A stretch of 64,000 nt of DNA from Planctomycetota bacterium (lineage in GTDB: Bacteria > Planctomycetota > SZUA-567 > H5-PLA8), in the NCBI GenBank assembly GCA_026184295.1, contig JAHCJK010000009.1, positions 1 to 64,000 of the forward strand, read 5' to 3'. Of this stretch, positions 1 to 9,330 are shown piece by piece. The notes beneath the pieces were generated by a model that worked only from the letters and a program-made list of their open reading frames with translations, did not search any database and was not told the origin of the DNA. Positions within the stretch are counted from its first letter, which is position 1. Each line of letters begins with the position of its first letter. A program made the translations under genes and the position numbers.

Positions 1-386
1 GCCTGGGACTCGTAGCGTTCGGCGATCTCGGGCATGGCGTAGGCGCGGGCGAGCACCGCGAGGCTGAAGGAGCCTTCGGCGTCGTTTTCGCGCACGGCGC
101 CGCGGAAGATTTCGAAGCTTTCCTCTTCTTCGAACGAGCGCCAGGCGAGTTCCAGGCGGTTGCCCTGCACTTCCAGGGCCACTTTGCCTTCGGCCGCGCC
201 GAGCACCACCGCGTCCACCGTGCCGCCGGCCATGCGCAGGCGCACGCGCGGGCGCAGGCCGGCCTTGGCCAGGCCCGCGACGCGTTCGCGCAGGAGCATG
301 GCGTGCGCCACGAGGTCCTCGTCGGCGCGCGCCCATCCCGCGGCGGCCAGCACGGCGATGCCCACCCACAGCCCGGTTGCGCGCAT
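1..386 (-). CDS. Hypothetical exported protein, N-terminal part
   Basis: Reading on the minus strand from the ATG at 384-386, the frame stays open to the window edge (128 codons seen), so the gene is cut off. The first 20 or so residues are a clear signal peptide: a basic start (MRATG), a hydrophobic core (LWVGIAVLAAAG) and an Ala-rich cleavage region (WARA|DED). The mature part is helical and charged, with no motif I recognise. It is divergent from the hydrolase gene that starts at 579. The function is unknown; export is the only supported inference. Confidence 0.6.
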   Translation of the reverse strand, partial: MRATGLWVGIAVLAAAGWARADEDLVAHAMLLRERVAGLAKAGLRPRVRLRMAGGTVDAVVLGAAEGKVALEVQGNRLELAWRSFEEEESFEIFRGAVRENDAEGSFSLAVLARAYAMPEIAERYESQ

Positions 387-578
387 GCGCGGCCCTGCCC
401 GCCTGTTCACGCCCGTACGCCCGCCCCTGCCTCCTTGGCGTACACCGTACCTCCTCTTAGTGCACTAGTACACTTGAAAGTTTCTCGAATTCTGGTCCTG
501 CCCCGCCCCTGAAGGAGCGCTAGACTCCCGGCGGACCTGGGAATCCAACGGCTTCGCACGAAAAAGAGGAGCGCCCTT

Positions 579-2690
579 ATGCCCCGCGGTTCGAGCTTTC
601 AGGCTTCGGCCACGCCGACCCTGACCAACCACCACTACCCGCACGCGGTGATCGACGACTACGTCGCGCGCATCCGCGCCATGCGCCGCGAACGCCGCGC
701 GCGCCTGGCGGCCGTGCGCACCCGCGCGCAGGCCCTGCGCTACCAGGAACGCGTCCAGGAGGCGATCGGCCGCGCCTTCAGCCCCCGCCCGCCGCGCACG
801 CCGCTGAACCCGCGCGTCACCGGCGTGATCGAACGCGACTGGGGCCGCATCGAAAAAATTCTCTTCGAGAGCCGCCCGGGGGTGCTCGTCAGCGCCAACC
901 TGTACGTGCCTCAAGGCTGCGACGGGCGCCGGCCGCTGCCCGGCGTGGTGGGCGTCTGCGGGCACGCAGACACCGGCAAGGCGGCGGGGCCGTACCAGAG
1001 CTATCCGCGGCGGCTGGCCGAAGCGGGCTTCGTGACGCTGATCATCGATCCGTACAACCAGGGCGAACGCGACCAGTACACGCTCCTGCCCAAGGAGCTG
1101 CGCAAGAACCTGAGCTGCCAGCACTGCTGCGACGCGCACAACATGATGGGCAAGCAGCTCGAACTCGTGGGCGAATTCTTCGGCATGTGGCGCGCCTGGG
1201 ACGGCATGCGCGCGCTCGATTACCTGCTTTCGCGCGCCGAGGTGGACCCGCGCCACCTGGGCGTCACCGGCAATTCGGGCGGCGGCACGATGACCTCCTG
1301 GCTGTGGGGCGCGGACGAACGCTTCACCATGGCCGCGCCGAGCTGCTTCGTCACCACCTTCGCGAGCAACCTGGAGAACGAACTGCCCGCCGACAACGAG
1401 CAGTATCCGCCCGGCGTGCTGGGCGCGGGGCTGGAGATGGCCGACTTCTACATCGCGCGCGCGCCCAAGCCGTCGATCCTGCTGGGCCAGCACCTCGACT
1501 TCTTCGACCGCCGGGGGCTCCGCGAGGCCCACGCGGAACTCGCGCGCTTCTACAGCCTCTTCGGCGCGCCGGCCTCGAAGCACGAACTCTTCTTCGGGCC
1601 GCAGGGCCACGGGTATTCGTGGCACAACCAGCAGGCGATGGTCGCGTTCTTCGCGCGGCAGGCGGGCAAGGGCCGCGCCAGGCAGCTTTCCGACGAGCAG
1701 ATCGAGAAGCACGCGCCGCAGGCCCTGTGGTGCACGCCGCAGGGGAACACCGTGCGCGCGGGCGCGAAGCCGATCTTCGAATGCACGGCCGAGATCGCGC
1801 GGGCGCAGGCCGCGAAGCGCGGCGGACGCCCGGTGGCGGGCGCGAAGCTGCTCGCGGCGGTGCGCGAAATCCTGAACCTCGACGCGCGCGCGGGCTCGCC
1901 CGCGGGCGCCAAGGCCCCGCCCCACTACCGCGCTGTCGGGCCCGTGCACTACGGGGCCCCGCGCGTGGCGCGCTTCGCGGTCGAGACCGAGTACCCCAGC
2001 GGCCCGGACGACCCGGCCGCGCGCATCCGCGCCTTCCTGATGCAGGCGACGGGCAAGCCCGGCTTCACGCTCGACCCGGCCGCGCGCGTGACCCTGTACC
2101 TGCCGCACGTCAGCGCCGAAGCGGAACTCAACCAGCCCAAGCTGGCCGGCGCGTACATCCAGAAGGACGGCCGCGGGCCCGAGACCTTCTTCGCGCTCGA
2201 CCCGCGCGGCCTGGGCGCCTCGATGTTCACCGACGCGAACAATCCGTTCTTCATGCCGTACGGCTTCGACTACATGTTCCACGGGCACGGGCTGCTCTTC
2301 GGCGAGAGTTTTCTCGGCCGGCGCGTCTTCGACGTGCTGCGCACGCTGGACCTGCTCGTGTCCCACGGCGTCCGGGAAGTGGATCTGGTGGGCGTGGGCC
2401 AGGGCGCGCACCTGGCCGCGTACGCCGCGCTGCTCGCGCCGAAGACGGTGCGCAGCGCGCGGCTGGTGCACGCGCCGGTCTCGTACCTTTCGTGGGCGAC
2501 GGCGCCGGTGGTGGCGTGGCCGGCGGCGAATTTTCCGCGCGGGGTGCTGGCGAAGTACGACCTGCCCGACGTCTACCGCGCGCTCGGCCGCAAGCTGACG
2601 CTCGCCGAACCCTGGAACGAACGCATGGAACCGCTCAAGCGCGCGGCCGCCGCGCAGGCGCGCCGTTCGGCCGCCGCCGCGGGGGCGTAG
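579..2690 (+). CDS. Two-domain alpha/beta hydrolase (acetyl xylan esterase / dienelactone hydrolase type)
   Basis: This 703-residue protein is likely an esterase or deacylase. The first domain (about 75-380) has a nucleophile elbow GNSGGG with Ser233, an acid candidate in GQHLDFFD and a His in GPQGHGYSW, which is a full Ser-Asp-His set. The layout matches the acetyl xylan esterase and dienelactone hydrolase group. The second half (about 450-690) repeats a hydrolase-like fold, but the elbow reads GVGQGA, so the Ser is missing and the domain is probably inactive. No signal peptide is seen. The start has AGAGGAG eight bases upstream. The gene is followed within 4 bp by a convergent channel gene. 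The substrate cannot be read from the sequence. Confidence 0.75.
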   Translation: MPRGSSFQASATPTLTNHHYPHAVIDDYVARIRAMRRERRARLAAVRTRAQALRYQERVQEAIGRAFSPRPPRTPLNPRVTGVIERDWGRIEKILFESRPGVLVSANLYVPQGCDGRRPLPGVVGVCGHADTGKAAGPYQSYPRRLAEAGFVTLIIDPYNQGERDQYTLLPKELRKNLSCQHCCDAHNMMGKQLELVGEFFGMWRAWDGMRALDYLLSRAEVDPRHLGVTGNSGGGTMTSWLWGADERFTMAAPSCFVTTFASNLENELPADNEQYPPGVLGAGLEMADFYIARAPKPSILLGQHLDFFDRRGLREAHAELARFYSLFGAPASKHELFFGPQGHGYSWHNQQAMVAFFARQAGKGRARQLSDEQIEKHAPQALWCTPQGNTVRAGAKPIFECTAEIARAQAAKRGGRPVAGAKLLAAVREILNLDARAGSPAGAKAPPHYRAVGPVHYGAPRVARFAVETEYPSGPDDPAARIRAFLMQATGKPGFTLDPAARVTLYLPHVSAEAELNQPKLAGAYIQKDGRGPETFFALDPRGLGASMFTDANNPFFMPYGFDYMFHGHGLLFGESFLGRRVFDVLRTLDLLVSHGVREVDLVGVGQGAHLAAYAALLAPKTVRSARLVHAPVSYLSWATAPVVAWPAANFPRGVLAKYDLPDVYRALGRKLTLAEPWNERMEPLKRAAAAQARRSAAAAGA

Positions 2691-2693
2691 CCG

Positions 2694-4136
2694 TCAGGAG
2701 AGCGCGGGCGGCTTGCGCGCGATGAGGACCAGTTCGTCGCCGGGTTCCAGCGCCAGGGCGGATTCCGGATTGACGATGGTCTCGCAGCGGAGGTCTTCCT
2801 TGCGGCGCCCGTCGGTCTTGCGTTCGAGCGCGACGAGCATGGCGTTGTGTTCGTCCTTCAGGCGCCGCGAGGCCTCGCCGCACGAGCGCCCCGCCCAGTT
2901 GTCGGGCAGCGGGACCTTGTAGAGGTTGTTTCCGACGTTGACGTCGAGCAGTTCGGTGATGACGCCGATGAGCCCGCGGTTGCGCACCGAGGTGGCGATC
3001 AGCGAGCCGCTCACTTCGTCGTCGATGACCACGTTTTCCACGCCCGCGGACTGAAGCTGGACGTTGTTGCGCCGGTCGAGCAGTTGCGCGCAGGTGAAGA
3101 CCTTCGGGTTCAGCTTCTCGATGGTGAGCGCCGCGAGCACCGTGCGGGCGTCGCGGTCCTGGTCGCTGCGCGGCTTGCACTTGTCGGCGAGCAGGATCGC
3201 GTGGCTGGCATGGCGGATGCCGGCGCGTTCGAGAACGTCCATGTTGGTGTAGTCGCCCTTGTGGAAGAAGACGCGGGTGCGGTCCACCTTGCCGAGTTCC
3301 TGCTCGGGCAGTTCCTCGAATTCCGCGATGACGACGACCTCCTGCCCGCGCCCGCCGCGGTCGGTCTGGAGTTCCTGCAGGATCAGGTGGGCGGCGCGGT
3401 TCCAGCCGCACATGACGATGTGGCCGCGCAATTCGTCCAGTTCCACGTCGGTCACCTCCAACCCGGATTTCAGCCGCTGGATCATCACGGCGCTCATGAC
3501 GCCGGTAAAGACCGCGACGGTCGCCAGCCCGCCCATCACCACGAAGGCCATGATCACCTTGCCGATCTCGGTCTTCGGTTCGCCCAACGTCGGCTGCAGC
3601 GAGACGAGCGTGAAGAAACTCCACCATAGCGCGTCGCCGAGCGACTTGAAATTGCCGTTCGGCAGGTCGCGTTCGAAGCTGTGGATCGCGATGCCGCCGA
3701 CCAGGATGACGATGCCGATCGTGAGAAAGATCATCAACTGCATGCCGAAGCCCGCGGCCAGCGTCGGCGACGAAGCCATCAGCCGCCGGTGGATCAGGAT
3801 GCCGACGCGGTGCAGCCGGATCAGCCGCACGATCCGCAGGAAACGCAGCGGGCGCATCAGCGGCAGCACGGCGACGATGTCCACCCAGTAGTTGCGGAAG
3901 AAGCGGTTCTTGCGCGGCGCGGTGTAAAAGCGCAGGAGCAGTTCGAACGCGAAGAGCCCCGTGATCACGTCGCCCGCGACGTGCAGGTACGTCGTGGCGC
4001 GGCCCGACGGATCGATGCCGATCTCGGCCACCAGCAGCGCGACCGAGACGCAGATCAGCCCGATGATGAGCAGATCGGTGCGCGGGTGGCGCATGATCCG
4101 GTCGATGCGTTCTTTCAGGTCCATGGAGGCGGCCAT
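2694..4136 (-). CDS. Voltage-gated-type ion channel with TrkA-N (RCK) domain
   Basis: The protein has a six-helix ion-channel part followed by a soluble nucleotide-binding tail, like ligand-gated potassium channels of the VIC superfamily. Transmembrane segments run from about residue 20 to 220 of the reading starting at 4136. A segment with Arg every third residue (LRFLRIVRLIRLHR) resembles an S4 voltage sensor. The tail starts at HIVMCGWNRAAH, a Rossmann-type beta-loop like that of RCK/TrkA-N domains, followed by a TrkA-C-like end. Where the selectivity filter TVGYG is expected, the sequence reads FTLVSLQPTLGEP, so ion selectivity is uncertain. Starts at 4178 or 4124 are also possible; none has a clear ribosome binding site. 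Confidence 0.8.
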   Translation of the reverse strand: MAASMDLKERIDRIMRHPRTDLLIIGLICVSVALLVAEIGIDPSGRATTYLHVAGDVITGLFAFELLLRFYTAPRKNRFFRNYWVDIVAVLPLMRPLRFLRIVRLIRLHRVGILIHRRLMASSPTLAAGFGMQLMIFLTIGIVILVGGIAIHSFERDLPNGNFKSLGDALWWSFFTLVSLQPTLGEPKTEIGKVIMAFVVMGGLATVAVFTGVMSAVMIQRLKSGLEVTDVELDELRGHIVMCGWNRAAHLILQELQTDRGGRGQEVVVIAEFEELPEQELGKVDRTRVFFHKGDYTNMDVLERAGIRHASHAILLADKCKPRSDQDRDARTVLAALTIEKLNPKVFTCAQLLDRRNNVQLQSAGVENVVIDDEVSGSLIATSVRNRGLIGVITELLDVNVGNNLYKVPLPDNWAGRSCGEASRRLKDEHNAMLVALERKTDGRRKEDLRCETIVNPESALALEPGDELVLIARKPPALS

Positions 4137-4254
4137 TCTCGCGCGGCGCGCCGCGCTGTCCAGCGACGCCGCCCGCACTGGCGGGGCGCGCGCCCTGACG
4201 TACGATCCACGCGTTCCTTACCGAAAACCCACGTCCCGCCTCTAGGATGCGCCC

Positions 4255-6156
4255 ATGCGCCCGCTCGCCCTCGATCTTCACGCCGCCCCCGAGGAACTCC
4301 GCGCCGGCCTGGCCGAACTCTCGGCCGAACGCCCCGCGCGTTTCAAGTCCGGCAAGAACTCGGTGCCCGTGCGCTTCGAAAAGATCGAGGCCGCGGGCGG
4401 TCGCTGCGCGGCCACCGGCGACGGTCAGGCGGTCGCCGTCCGGTACGCGCGGCGCACCGACGCCTTCCGCGCGCTCGGGCGGCTGCTGGGCATGGACGAT
4501 CCCGCCGCGGCGGCTTTCGACGAGACCGCGCGCTTCGACCTGCTCGGCGCGATGGTGGACGTCAGCCGCAACGGCGTCGCGCGCCCCGAGACCGTCCGGC
4601 TGCTGCTGCGCCGCTTCGCGCTGATGGGCCTCGACACGCTGATGCTCTACAGCGAGGACACGTACGAGGTGCCGGGCGAACCGTTCTTCGGATACCTGCG
4701 CGGGCGCTACACGCAGGAAGAACTGCGCGCGCTCGACGCGTACGCCGCGGACCTGGGCATCGAGATGTTCCCGTGCATCCAGACGCTCGGGCACCTGGAA
4801 CAGATTCTGCAGTGGCCCGCCTACATGCATCTCAAGGACGCCGGCGGCGTGCTGATCGCCGAGGAACCCGCGACCTACGCGCTGCTCGAAAAGATGATCC
4901 GCGCAGCCAGCGCGCCGTTCCGCAGCAAGCGCATCCACATCGGCATGGACGAGGCGCACTGGATCGGGACAGGCGCCTACAGGCAGAAATTCGGCGAGAA
5001 GGATCCCTTCGCGATCCTGAACGGGCACCTGAACCGCGTCCGCGAGATCTGCCACGGCCTGGGGCTGCGGCCGATGATCTGGAGCGACATGTATTTCCGG
5101 CTCGGGTCGAAGATCCACGACTATTACGACAAGGAATGGGAGATCTCGCCCGAGACCGTCGCGAACATTCCCAAAGACGTGCAGCTCGTCTACTGGGATT
5201 ACTACCATCTCGAGCAGCCGTTCTACGAGGAATGGATCGAGCGCCACCGCCGGCTGGGCAGCGAGCCCGTGATGGCCGGCGGGGTCTGGACCTGGAACCG
5301 CCTTTGGGCCGCGCTGCCCTTCAGCTTCGCCACCACCGAAGCCTGCCTGCGCGCGTGCAAGGCCAAGGGCCTGCGCGAGGCCTTCGCGACGATGTGGGGC
5401 GACGACGGCATGGAGTGCGACCTGCTCTCCGCGCTGCCGGGCGTGCAGTATTTCGCCGAACACGGCTACGCGGACGCCGTGGACCCCGCGCTCCTGCGCG
5501 CGAACTTTCGCGGCAGTTGCGGAGGCGACTTCGACGCATGGGTACGCGCGAGCGATCTCGACAGCGTCGCGGGCATCGCGCATCCCGAGCGCAACAGCAA
5601 CAACCTGAGCAAGCTGCTGCTCTGGGAGGACCCGTTCTACAGCCCGCTCGACCCGCACACCCGCGCCCTGCCGCTGAACGAGCACTACGCGAAGCTCGCG
5701 GAAGACCTGGCACGGGCCGCGAAGGCCAGGGACGGCGGCCCGTTCGCCGCGCGGTTGCATTACCCCGCGCAAGCCGCGCAGGTTCTGGCGCTCAAGGCCG
5801 GGCTGCGCGAGCGCATGCACGCGGCGGTCGCGGGGCAGGACCGCGCCCTGGCCGGCGCGCTGGCCAAGGAAGCCGCCGCGCTGCGCCGCGAGGTCGAGAA
5901 GCTCTGGAAGATCCACCGCGCGATGTGGCTCGCGACGTACAAGCCGTTCGGTTGGGAAGTGATCGAAGCGCGCTACGGCGGCCTGCGCGCGCGCCTGGAA
6001 ACGCTTGCCGAACGCCTGAAGGATTTCGCGGCGGGCAAGCTGCCCACGATCGAGGAACTCGCGGAGCCGCTCCTGCCGGTCTTCCCCTTCCCCGACCCGG
6101 CGCAGATTCCCAACATCAACCACGACCGGCTCAAGACGCCGAGCTGGATCAAGTAG
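4255..6156 (+). CDS. Glycoside hydrolase family 20-like beta-N-acetylhexosaminidase
   Basis: The 633-residue protein is likely an exo-acting N-acetylhexosaminidase. After a small N-terminal domain (1-90) comes a TIM-barrel region with GH20-like motifs: the LMLYSEDTYE strand near 130, PCIQTLGH near 174, and the paired acidic residues in HIGMDEAHW (Asp232, Glu233), which in GH20 are the substrate-assisted catalytic pair. Later motifs include MIWSDMYFR and GGVWTWNR. There is no signal peptide, so it is likely cytoplasmic. The next gene, 73 bp on, is murQ, which suggests joint use in muropeptide or chitobiose-type amino-sugar recycling. The family call is good; the exact substrate is inferred from context. 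Confidence 0.75.
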   Translation: MRPLALDLHAAPEELRAGLAELSAERPARFKSGKNSVPVRFEKIEAAGGRCAATGDGQAVAVRYARRTDAFRALGRLLGMDDPAAAAFDETARFDLLGAMVDVSRNGVARPETVRLLLRRFALMGLDTLMLYSEDTYEVPGEPFFGYLRGRYTQEELRALDAYAADLGIEMFPCIQTLGHLEQILQWPAYMHLKDAGGVLIAEEPATYALLEKMIRAASAPFRSKRIHIGMDEAHWIGTGAYRQKFGEKDPFAILNGHLNRVREICHGLGLRPMIWSDMYFRLGSKIHDYYDKEWEISPETVANIPKDVQLVYWDYYHLEQPFYEEWIERHRRLGSEPVMAGGVWTWNRLWAALPFSFATTEACLRACKAKGLREAFATMWGDDGMECDLLSALPGVQYFAEHGYADAVDPALLRANFRGSCGGDFDAWVRASDLDSVAGIAHPERNSNNLSKLLLWEDPFYSPLDPHTRALPLNEHYAKLAEDLARAAKARDGGPFAARLHYPAQAAQVLALKAGLRERMHAAVAGQDRALAGALAKEAAALRREVEKLWKIHRAMWLATYKPFGWEVIEARYGGLRARLETLAERLKDFAAGKLPTIEELAEPLLPVFPFPDPAQIPNINHDRLKTPSWIK

Positions 6157-6229
6157 CCGGGAAGGCAGGCGACGGCGCGCGAAAACCGCGTATAACCGTC
6201 GCGATTCTTCCGGAGCCGGCGAACCGACG

Positions 6230-7087
6230 ATGACCGACCTGCGCGCCCTCGCGACCGAAGCCTCCAATCCCCGCAGCCGGCGGCTCGACCGGGTGAGCAC
6301 CCGGCGGCTGCTTGAGATCATCAACGCCGAAGACCGGACGGTCCCGCTTGCGGTGCGCGCCGCGATTCCCAAACTGACGAAGGTCGTGGAAGAGACCGCG
6401 AAGCGCCTGAAGCGCGGCGGGCGGCTCTTTTACATCGGCGCGGGCACCAGCGGCCGGCTGGGCTGCGTGGACGCGAGCGAGATGCCGCCGACGTACGGAA
6501 CGCCGCCGGAACTCGTCCAGGGCATCATGGCCGGCGGCTTCGAAGCACTTTTAAAGAGCAAGGAAGGCGCGGAAGACGACGGCGCCGCGGGCGTGCGGGA
6601 CATCCGCGCGCGCAAGGCCGGCAGGCGCGACGTGGTCGTGGGCCTTTCGGCCAGCGGGCGCGCGCGTTACGTCCGCGAGGCGCTGAAGGAAGCGCGCAAG
6701 CGCGGCGCGTACACCGCGTGCATCACCTGCAATCCGAATTCGGAGCTGATCGCCTGCGCGGACGTGGCGCTGGTCGCCGCGACCGGGCCCGAGGTCGTGA
6801 CCGGTTCGACGCGCATGAAGGCCGGGACGGCGCAGAAGCTGCTCCTGAACATGCTCTCGACCGCCACGATGGTCCGGCTCGGGCGCGTGAAGGGCAACCG
6901 CATGGTTGACCTGCAGCTCAAGTGCGAGAAACTGGTCGAACGCGCGACCAACCTGGTGATGGACGAGACCGGCTGCGACGCCGCGGCGGCCGCCCGGGCG
7001 CTGCAAGCCAGCGGCGGGCAGGTGCGCGCGGCCGTCGCGTCTATCCGGAAGTCCGGAGCGGCGTTACGCGCGCGGCGAAGGCCCTAA
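6230..7087 (+). CDS. murQ: N-acetylmuramic acid 6-phosphate etherase
   Basis: MurQ cleaves the D-lactyl ether of MurNAc 6-phosphate to give GlcNAc 6-phosphate, a step in recycling of cell wall sugar in the cytoplasm. The 285-residue protein has the SIS-domain signature GRLFYIGAGTSGRLGCVDASE near residue 64 (phosphosugar binding), the second conserved stretch VVVGLSASGRARYV, and the family block TGSTRMKAGTAQKLLLNMLST. Its length matches the family (about 300). The upstream GH20-like gene probably supplies the sugars. The start is the only ATG in frame near the family N terminus, but its ribosome binding site is weak. Confidence 0.92.
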   Translation: MTDLRALATEASNPRSRRLDRVSTRRLLEIINAEDRTVPLAVRAAIPKLTKVVEETAKRLKRGGRLFYIGAGTSGRLGCVDASEMPPTYGTPPELVQGIMAGGFEALLKSKEGAEDDGAAGVRDIRARKAGRRDVVVGLSASGRARYVREALKEARKRGAYTACITCNPNSELIACADVALVAATGPEVVTGSTRMKAGTAQKLLLNMLSTATMVRLGRVKGNRMVDLQLKCEKLVERATNLVMDETGCDAAAAARALQASGGQVRAAVASIRKSGAALRARRRP

Positions 7088-7164
7088 AATAGGCGAAGGA
7101 TGCGCGCCTTCGCGCTCCTCTATATAGGGAACCAGGGACCCCCACACCCACCGGAGAACGCCCC

Positions 7165-8103
7165 ATGGCCCGTCCCGTCACGCTCGGCCTGCTCAACGTC
7201 AGCCTCGAGATCACGTCGCTCGCCCAGCGCCGCAAGGACGTCCTGCGCATGATCGCCGACGCCGGCCGCGCGGGCTGCCAGATCGTGGTGGTGCCCGAAT
7301 TCGGCGACCACCACCGCACCCGGGAATCGCTGAAGGCCCACGGCAAGGGCATCGCGGCCGTGCGGAAGACATGCAGCGTCTCGTGGAAGCATCCGTTCCT
7401 CAAGCAGTGCGCGGCGCTGGCGAAGAAATACAAGATGGTCGTGATCCCCGACGTCTTTCTTTTCGAGGACGGACGCTACTACAACAGCTGCGAAGTGATC
7501 GGCCCCGACGGCAAAAAGATCGGGCACTACCGCAAGACGCATCTCGCGCCCGGCGAATGCGACTACTTCGAGCCCGGCGACCGCATCGAACCGATCGAGA
7601 CGCCGTTCGGCAAGCTGGGCCTGCTGATCTGTTACGACATCAATTTTCCCGAACTGACGCGCTGCCACGAAATCCAGGGCGCCGACCTGCTCCTGTGGAC
7701 TACGATGCGCCAGGCCGAGATCGAAGAAGGGCAGTTCCGCGCGATCCTGCCTGCCCGCGCCATCGAGCACAGCCTGCCGCTGGGCGTCGCGACCTACGTC
7801 ACCGACGCGCAGTTGGTCGGACGCAAGCCCATGACGAGCGCCTGCTGGAACGCGCTGGGCCAGCCCGTCGCCGGCGGCTGGCTGCAGCCGGGCGTGGTGA
7901 CGGCCAAGGTGGACCTGGACGACCGCGCCCTGACGCGGCGGCGCTGGGGCAATCCCGACTGGGTGGACGGCGCGAAGTACCTGCGCCGCTACCGCCGTCC
8001 CGATCTGTACGGCCCGCTCGTGGAAGGCCTCTCGGCCGAGGCGCGCGACCCCGAACTCGAACCGAAGGTCCGCGATCTCGCGGACTACCATCCGACGCTG
8101 TAG
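7165..8103 (+). CDS. Carbon-nitrogen hydrolase (nitrilase superfamily amidase)
   Basis: The 312-residue protein has the full Glu-Lys-Cys triad of the nitrilase superfamily: Glu45 in VVVPEF, Lys124 in YRKTHLAPGE and Cys156 in LLICYDINFPE. The family hydrolyses amides, carbamoyl groups or nitriles in the cytoplasm. The layout resembles N-carbamoylputrescine or omega-amidase-like members, but the substrate cannot be fixed. GGAG lies nine bases before the ATG, supporting the start. It stands alone between murQ and a glycosyltransferase pair, so context does not help. Confidence 0.85.
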   Translation: MARPVTLGLLNVSLEITSLAQRRKDVLRMIADAGRAGCQIVVVPEFGDHHRTRESLKAHGKGIAAVRKTCSVSWKHPFLKQCAALAKKYKMVVIPDVFLFEDGRYYNSCEVIGPDGKKIGHYRKTHLAPGECDYFEPGDRIEPIETPFGKLGLLICYDINFPELTRCHEIQGADLLLWTTMRQAEIEEGQFRAILPARAIEHSLPLGVATYVTDAQLVGRKPMTSACWNALGQPVAGGWLQPGVVTAKVDLDDRALTRRRWGNPDWVDGAKYLRRYRRPDLYGPLVEGLSAEARDPELEPKVRDLADYHPTL

Positions 8104-8155
8104 CCGGTCGCGCCGTCTTGCAGGAAGTCGGGCTTACGGATACGTTTCGCGGCCT

Positions 8156-9328
8156 ATGAAGGTCGCTCTCATGACCAGCGTCGCCGGCAACGGCGGGTCG
8201 GCGCACACCGCCTTTCAGACCGCTAGGCTTCTGGCCAAGGCCGGGCACACGGCCACCCTTTTCGCGCCCGGCAACTATTGGGCCGAACGCGGAGCCCGCG
8301 AAGGCGTCGCCGTCAACTCGTCTCTCACGCTCCGGCGCGGCTTCCATCCCGCCAGCTTTTTCCGCGACTTCGCGCGGCTGCGGCGCTTCCTGGCCGGCGG
8401 CGGCGCGGACGTGCTGATCGTTCAAAAGAGCCCCGAGCAGTGGCTGGCGCATTACGTGCTAACCTCGTTGCGCAAACACGTCGCGCTGGTGCGCGCGCGG
8501 GGCGTGGTCTTTCCGATCAAGCCGAGCGGCTTCAACCGGCGCCTGCACAACCGCATGGACCTGGTGGTCTGCTCGGCCCAAGTGATTGCCGAACAGTACA
8601 AGAACCTGCCCGGGTTCCGCATGGAGCACGTCAAGGTGCTGCTGGAAGGCGTGGACACGGCGCGCTTCTCGCCGGCGACGCCCGAGCAGCGCAAGGCCGC
8701 GCGCGCGGCCTTCCAGCTCGACCCGCACGCGCTGATCATCGGCACCGCGGGGCGGCCTTCGCCGGTCAAGGGCCACGACCTGCTCGTCGAAGCCTTCGCC
8801 AAGGCCTGCGGGCGCGCGAGCGTGCGGGCGCACGACGCCCACCGCCGCCCGGCCAACGTGCGGCTGTGCATCTTCAGCGACGAATCGCGCCGCGGGCCCG
8901 GTTCGTACCCGACCCTGCGCGACCTGGCCGAACGCGACGGCATCGCCGCGCACGTGGACTTCCGCCCCGGCTACATCGAAGACATGCGCTCGGTCTACCA
9001 CGCGCTGGACGCCTACATTCTGCCGTCGCGCGGATCGGAAGGCAGCAGCCGCGCAGGCCTGGAAGCCAGCAGCAGCGGCCTGCCGCTCATCGCCAGCCGC
9101 GTCGGCGTGCTCCCGGACCTGGTGGACGACGGCGTCACCGGACGGCTGGTCCCGCCGGACAACCTCGACGCGCTGACCGCGGAACTGGAAGGCCTGATTG
9201 AAGCGTGGCCTGCCGGGCAGAAGCTGGGCGCGGCCGCGCGCGCGCGCATCCTCGACCGCTTCAAGGAAGAGGACTACGTCGCGCGGCTGGTGAGCCACCT
9301 CCAGGCGGCGATCGAGGGCAAACCCTGA
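8156..9328 (+). CDS. GT4-family glycosyltransferase
   Basis: A 390-residue GT-B glycosyltransferase of family 4 type. The N-terminal half has the loop SVAGNGGSAHTAF, a common acceptor-side glycine loop. The C-terminal half has EGVDTARFSP, then GRPSPVKGHDLL (donor phosphate region) and the E-x7-E-like segment SRGSEGSSRAGLEASSSGLPLIAS. It probably transfers a sugar from a nucleotide donor onto a cell-envelope polysaccharide or lipid. The next glycosyltransferase starts 2 bp after its stop, so the two are almost certainly co-transcribed and may act in sequence on the same glycan. Confidence 0.85.
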   Translation: MKVALMTSVAGNGGSAHTAFQTARLLAKAGHTATLFAPGNYWAERGAREGVAVNSSLTLRRGFHPASFFRDFARLRRFLAGGGADVLIVQKSPEQWLAHYVLTSLRKHVALVRARGVVFPIKPSGFNRRLHNRMDLVVCSAQVIAEQYKNLPGFRMEHVKVLLEGVDTARFSPATPEQRKAARAAFQLDPHALIIGTAGRPSPVKGHDLLVEAFAKACGRASVRAHDAHRRPANVRLCIFSDESRRGPGSYPTLRDLAERDGIAAHVDFRPGYIEDMRSVYHALDAYILPSRGSEGSSRAGLEASSSGLPLIASRVGVLPDLVDDGVTGRLVPPDNLDALTAELEGLIEAWPAGQKLGAAARARILDRFKEEDYVARLVSHLQAAIEGKP

Positions 9329-9330
9329 CG

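Noticed and set aside
2635-6372. Very long open frame on the minus strand across the channel and GH20 genes
   Set aside because: It is a high-GC antisense frame: protein-like motifs appear only in the opposite or alternative frames, and it would cover two well-supported genes.
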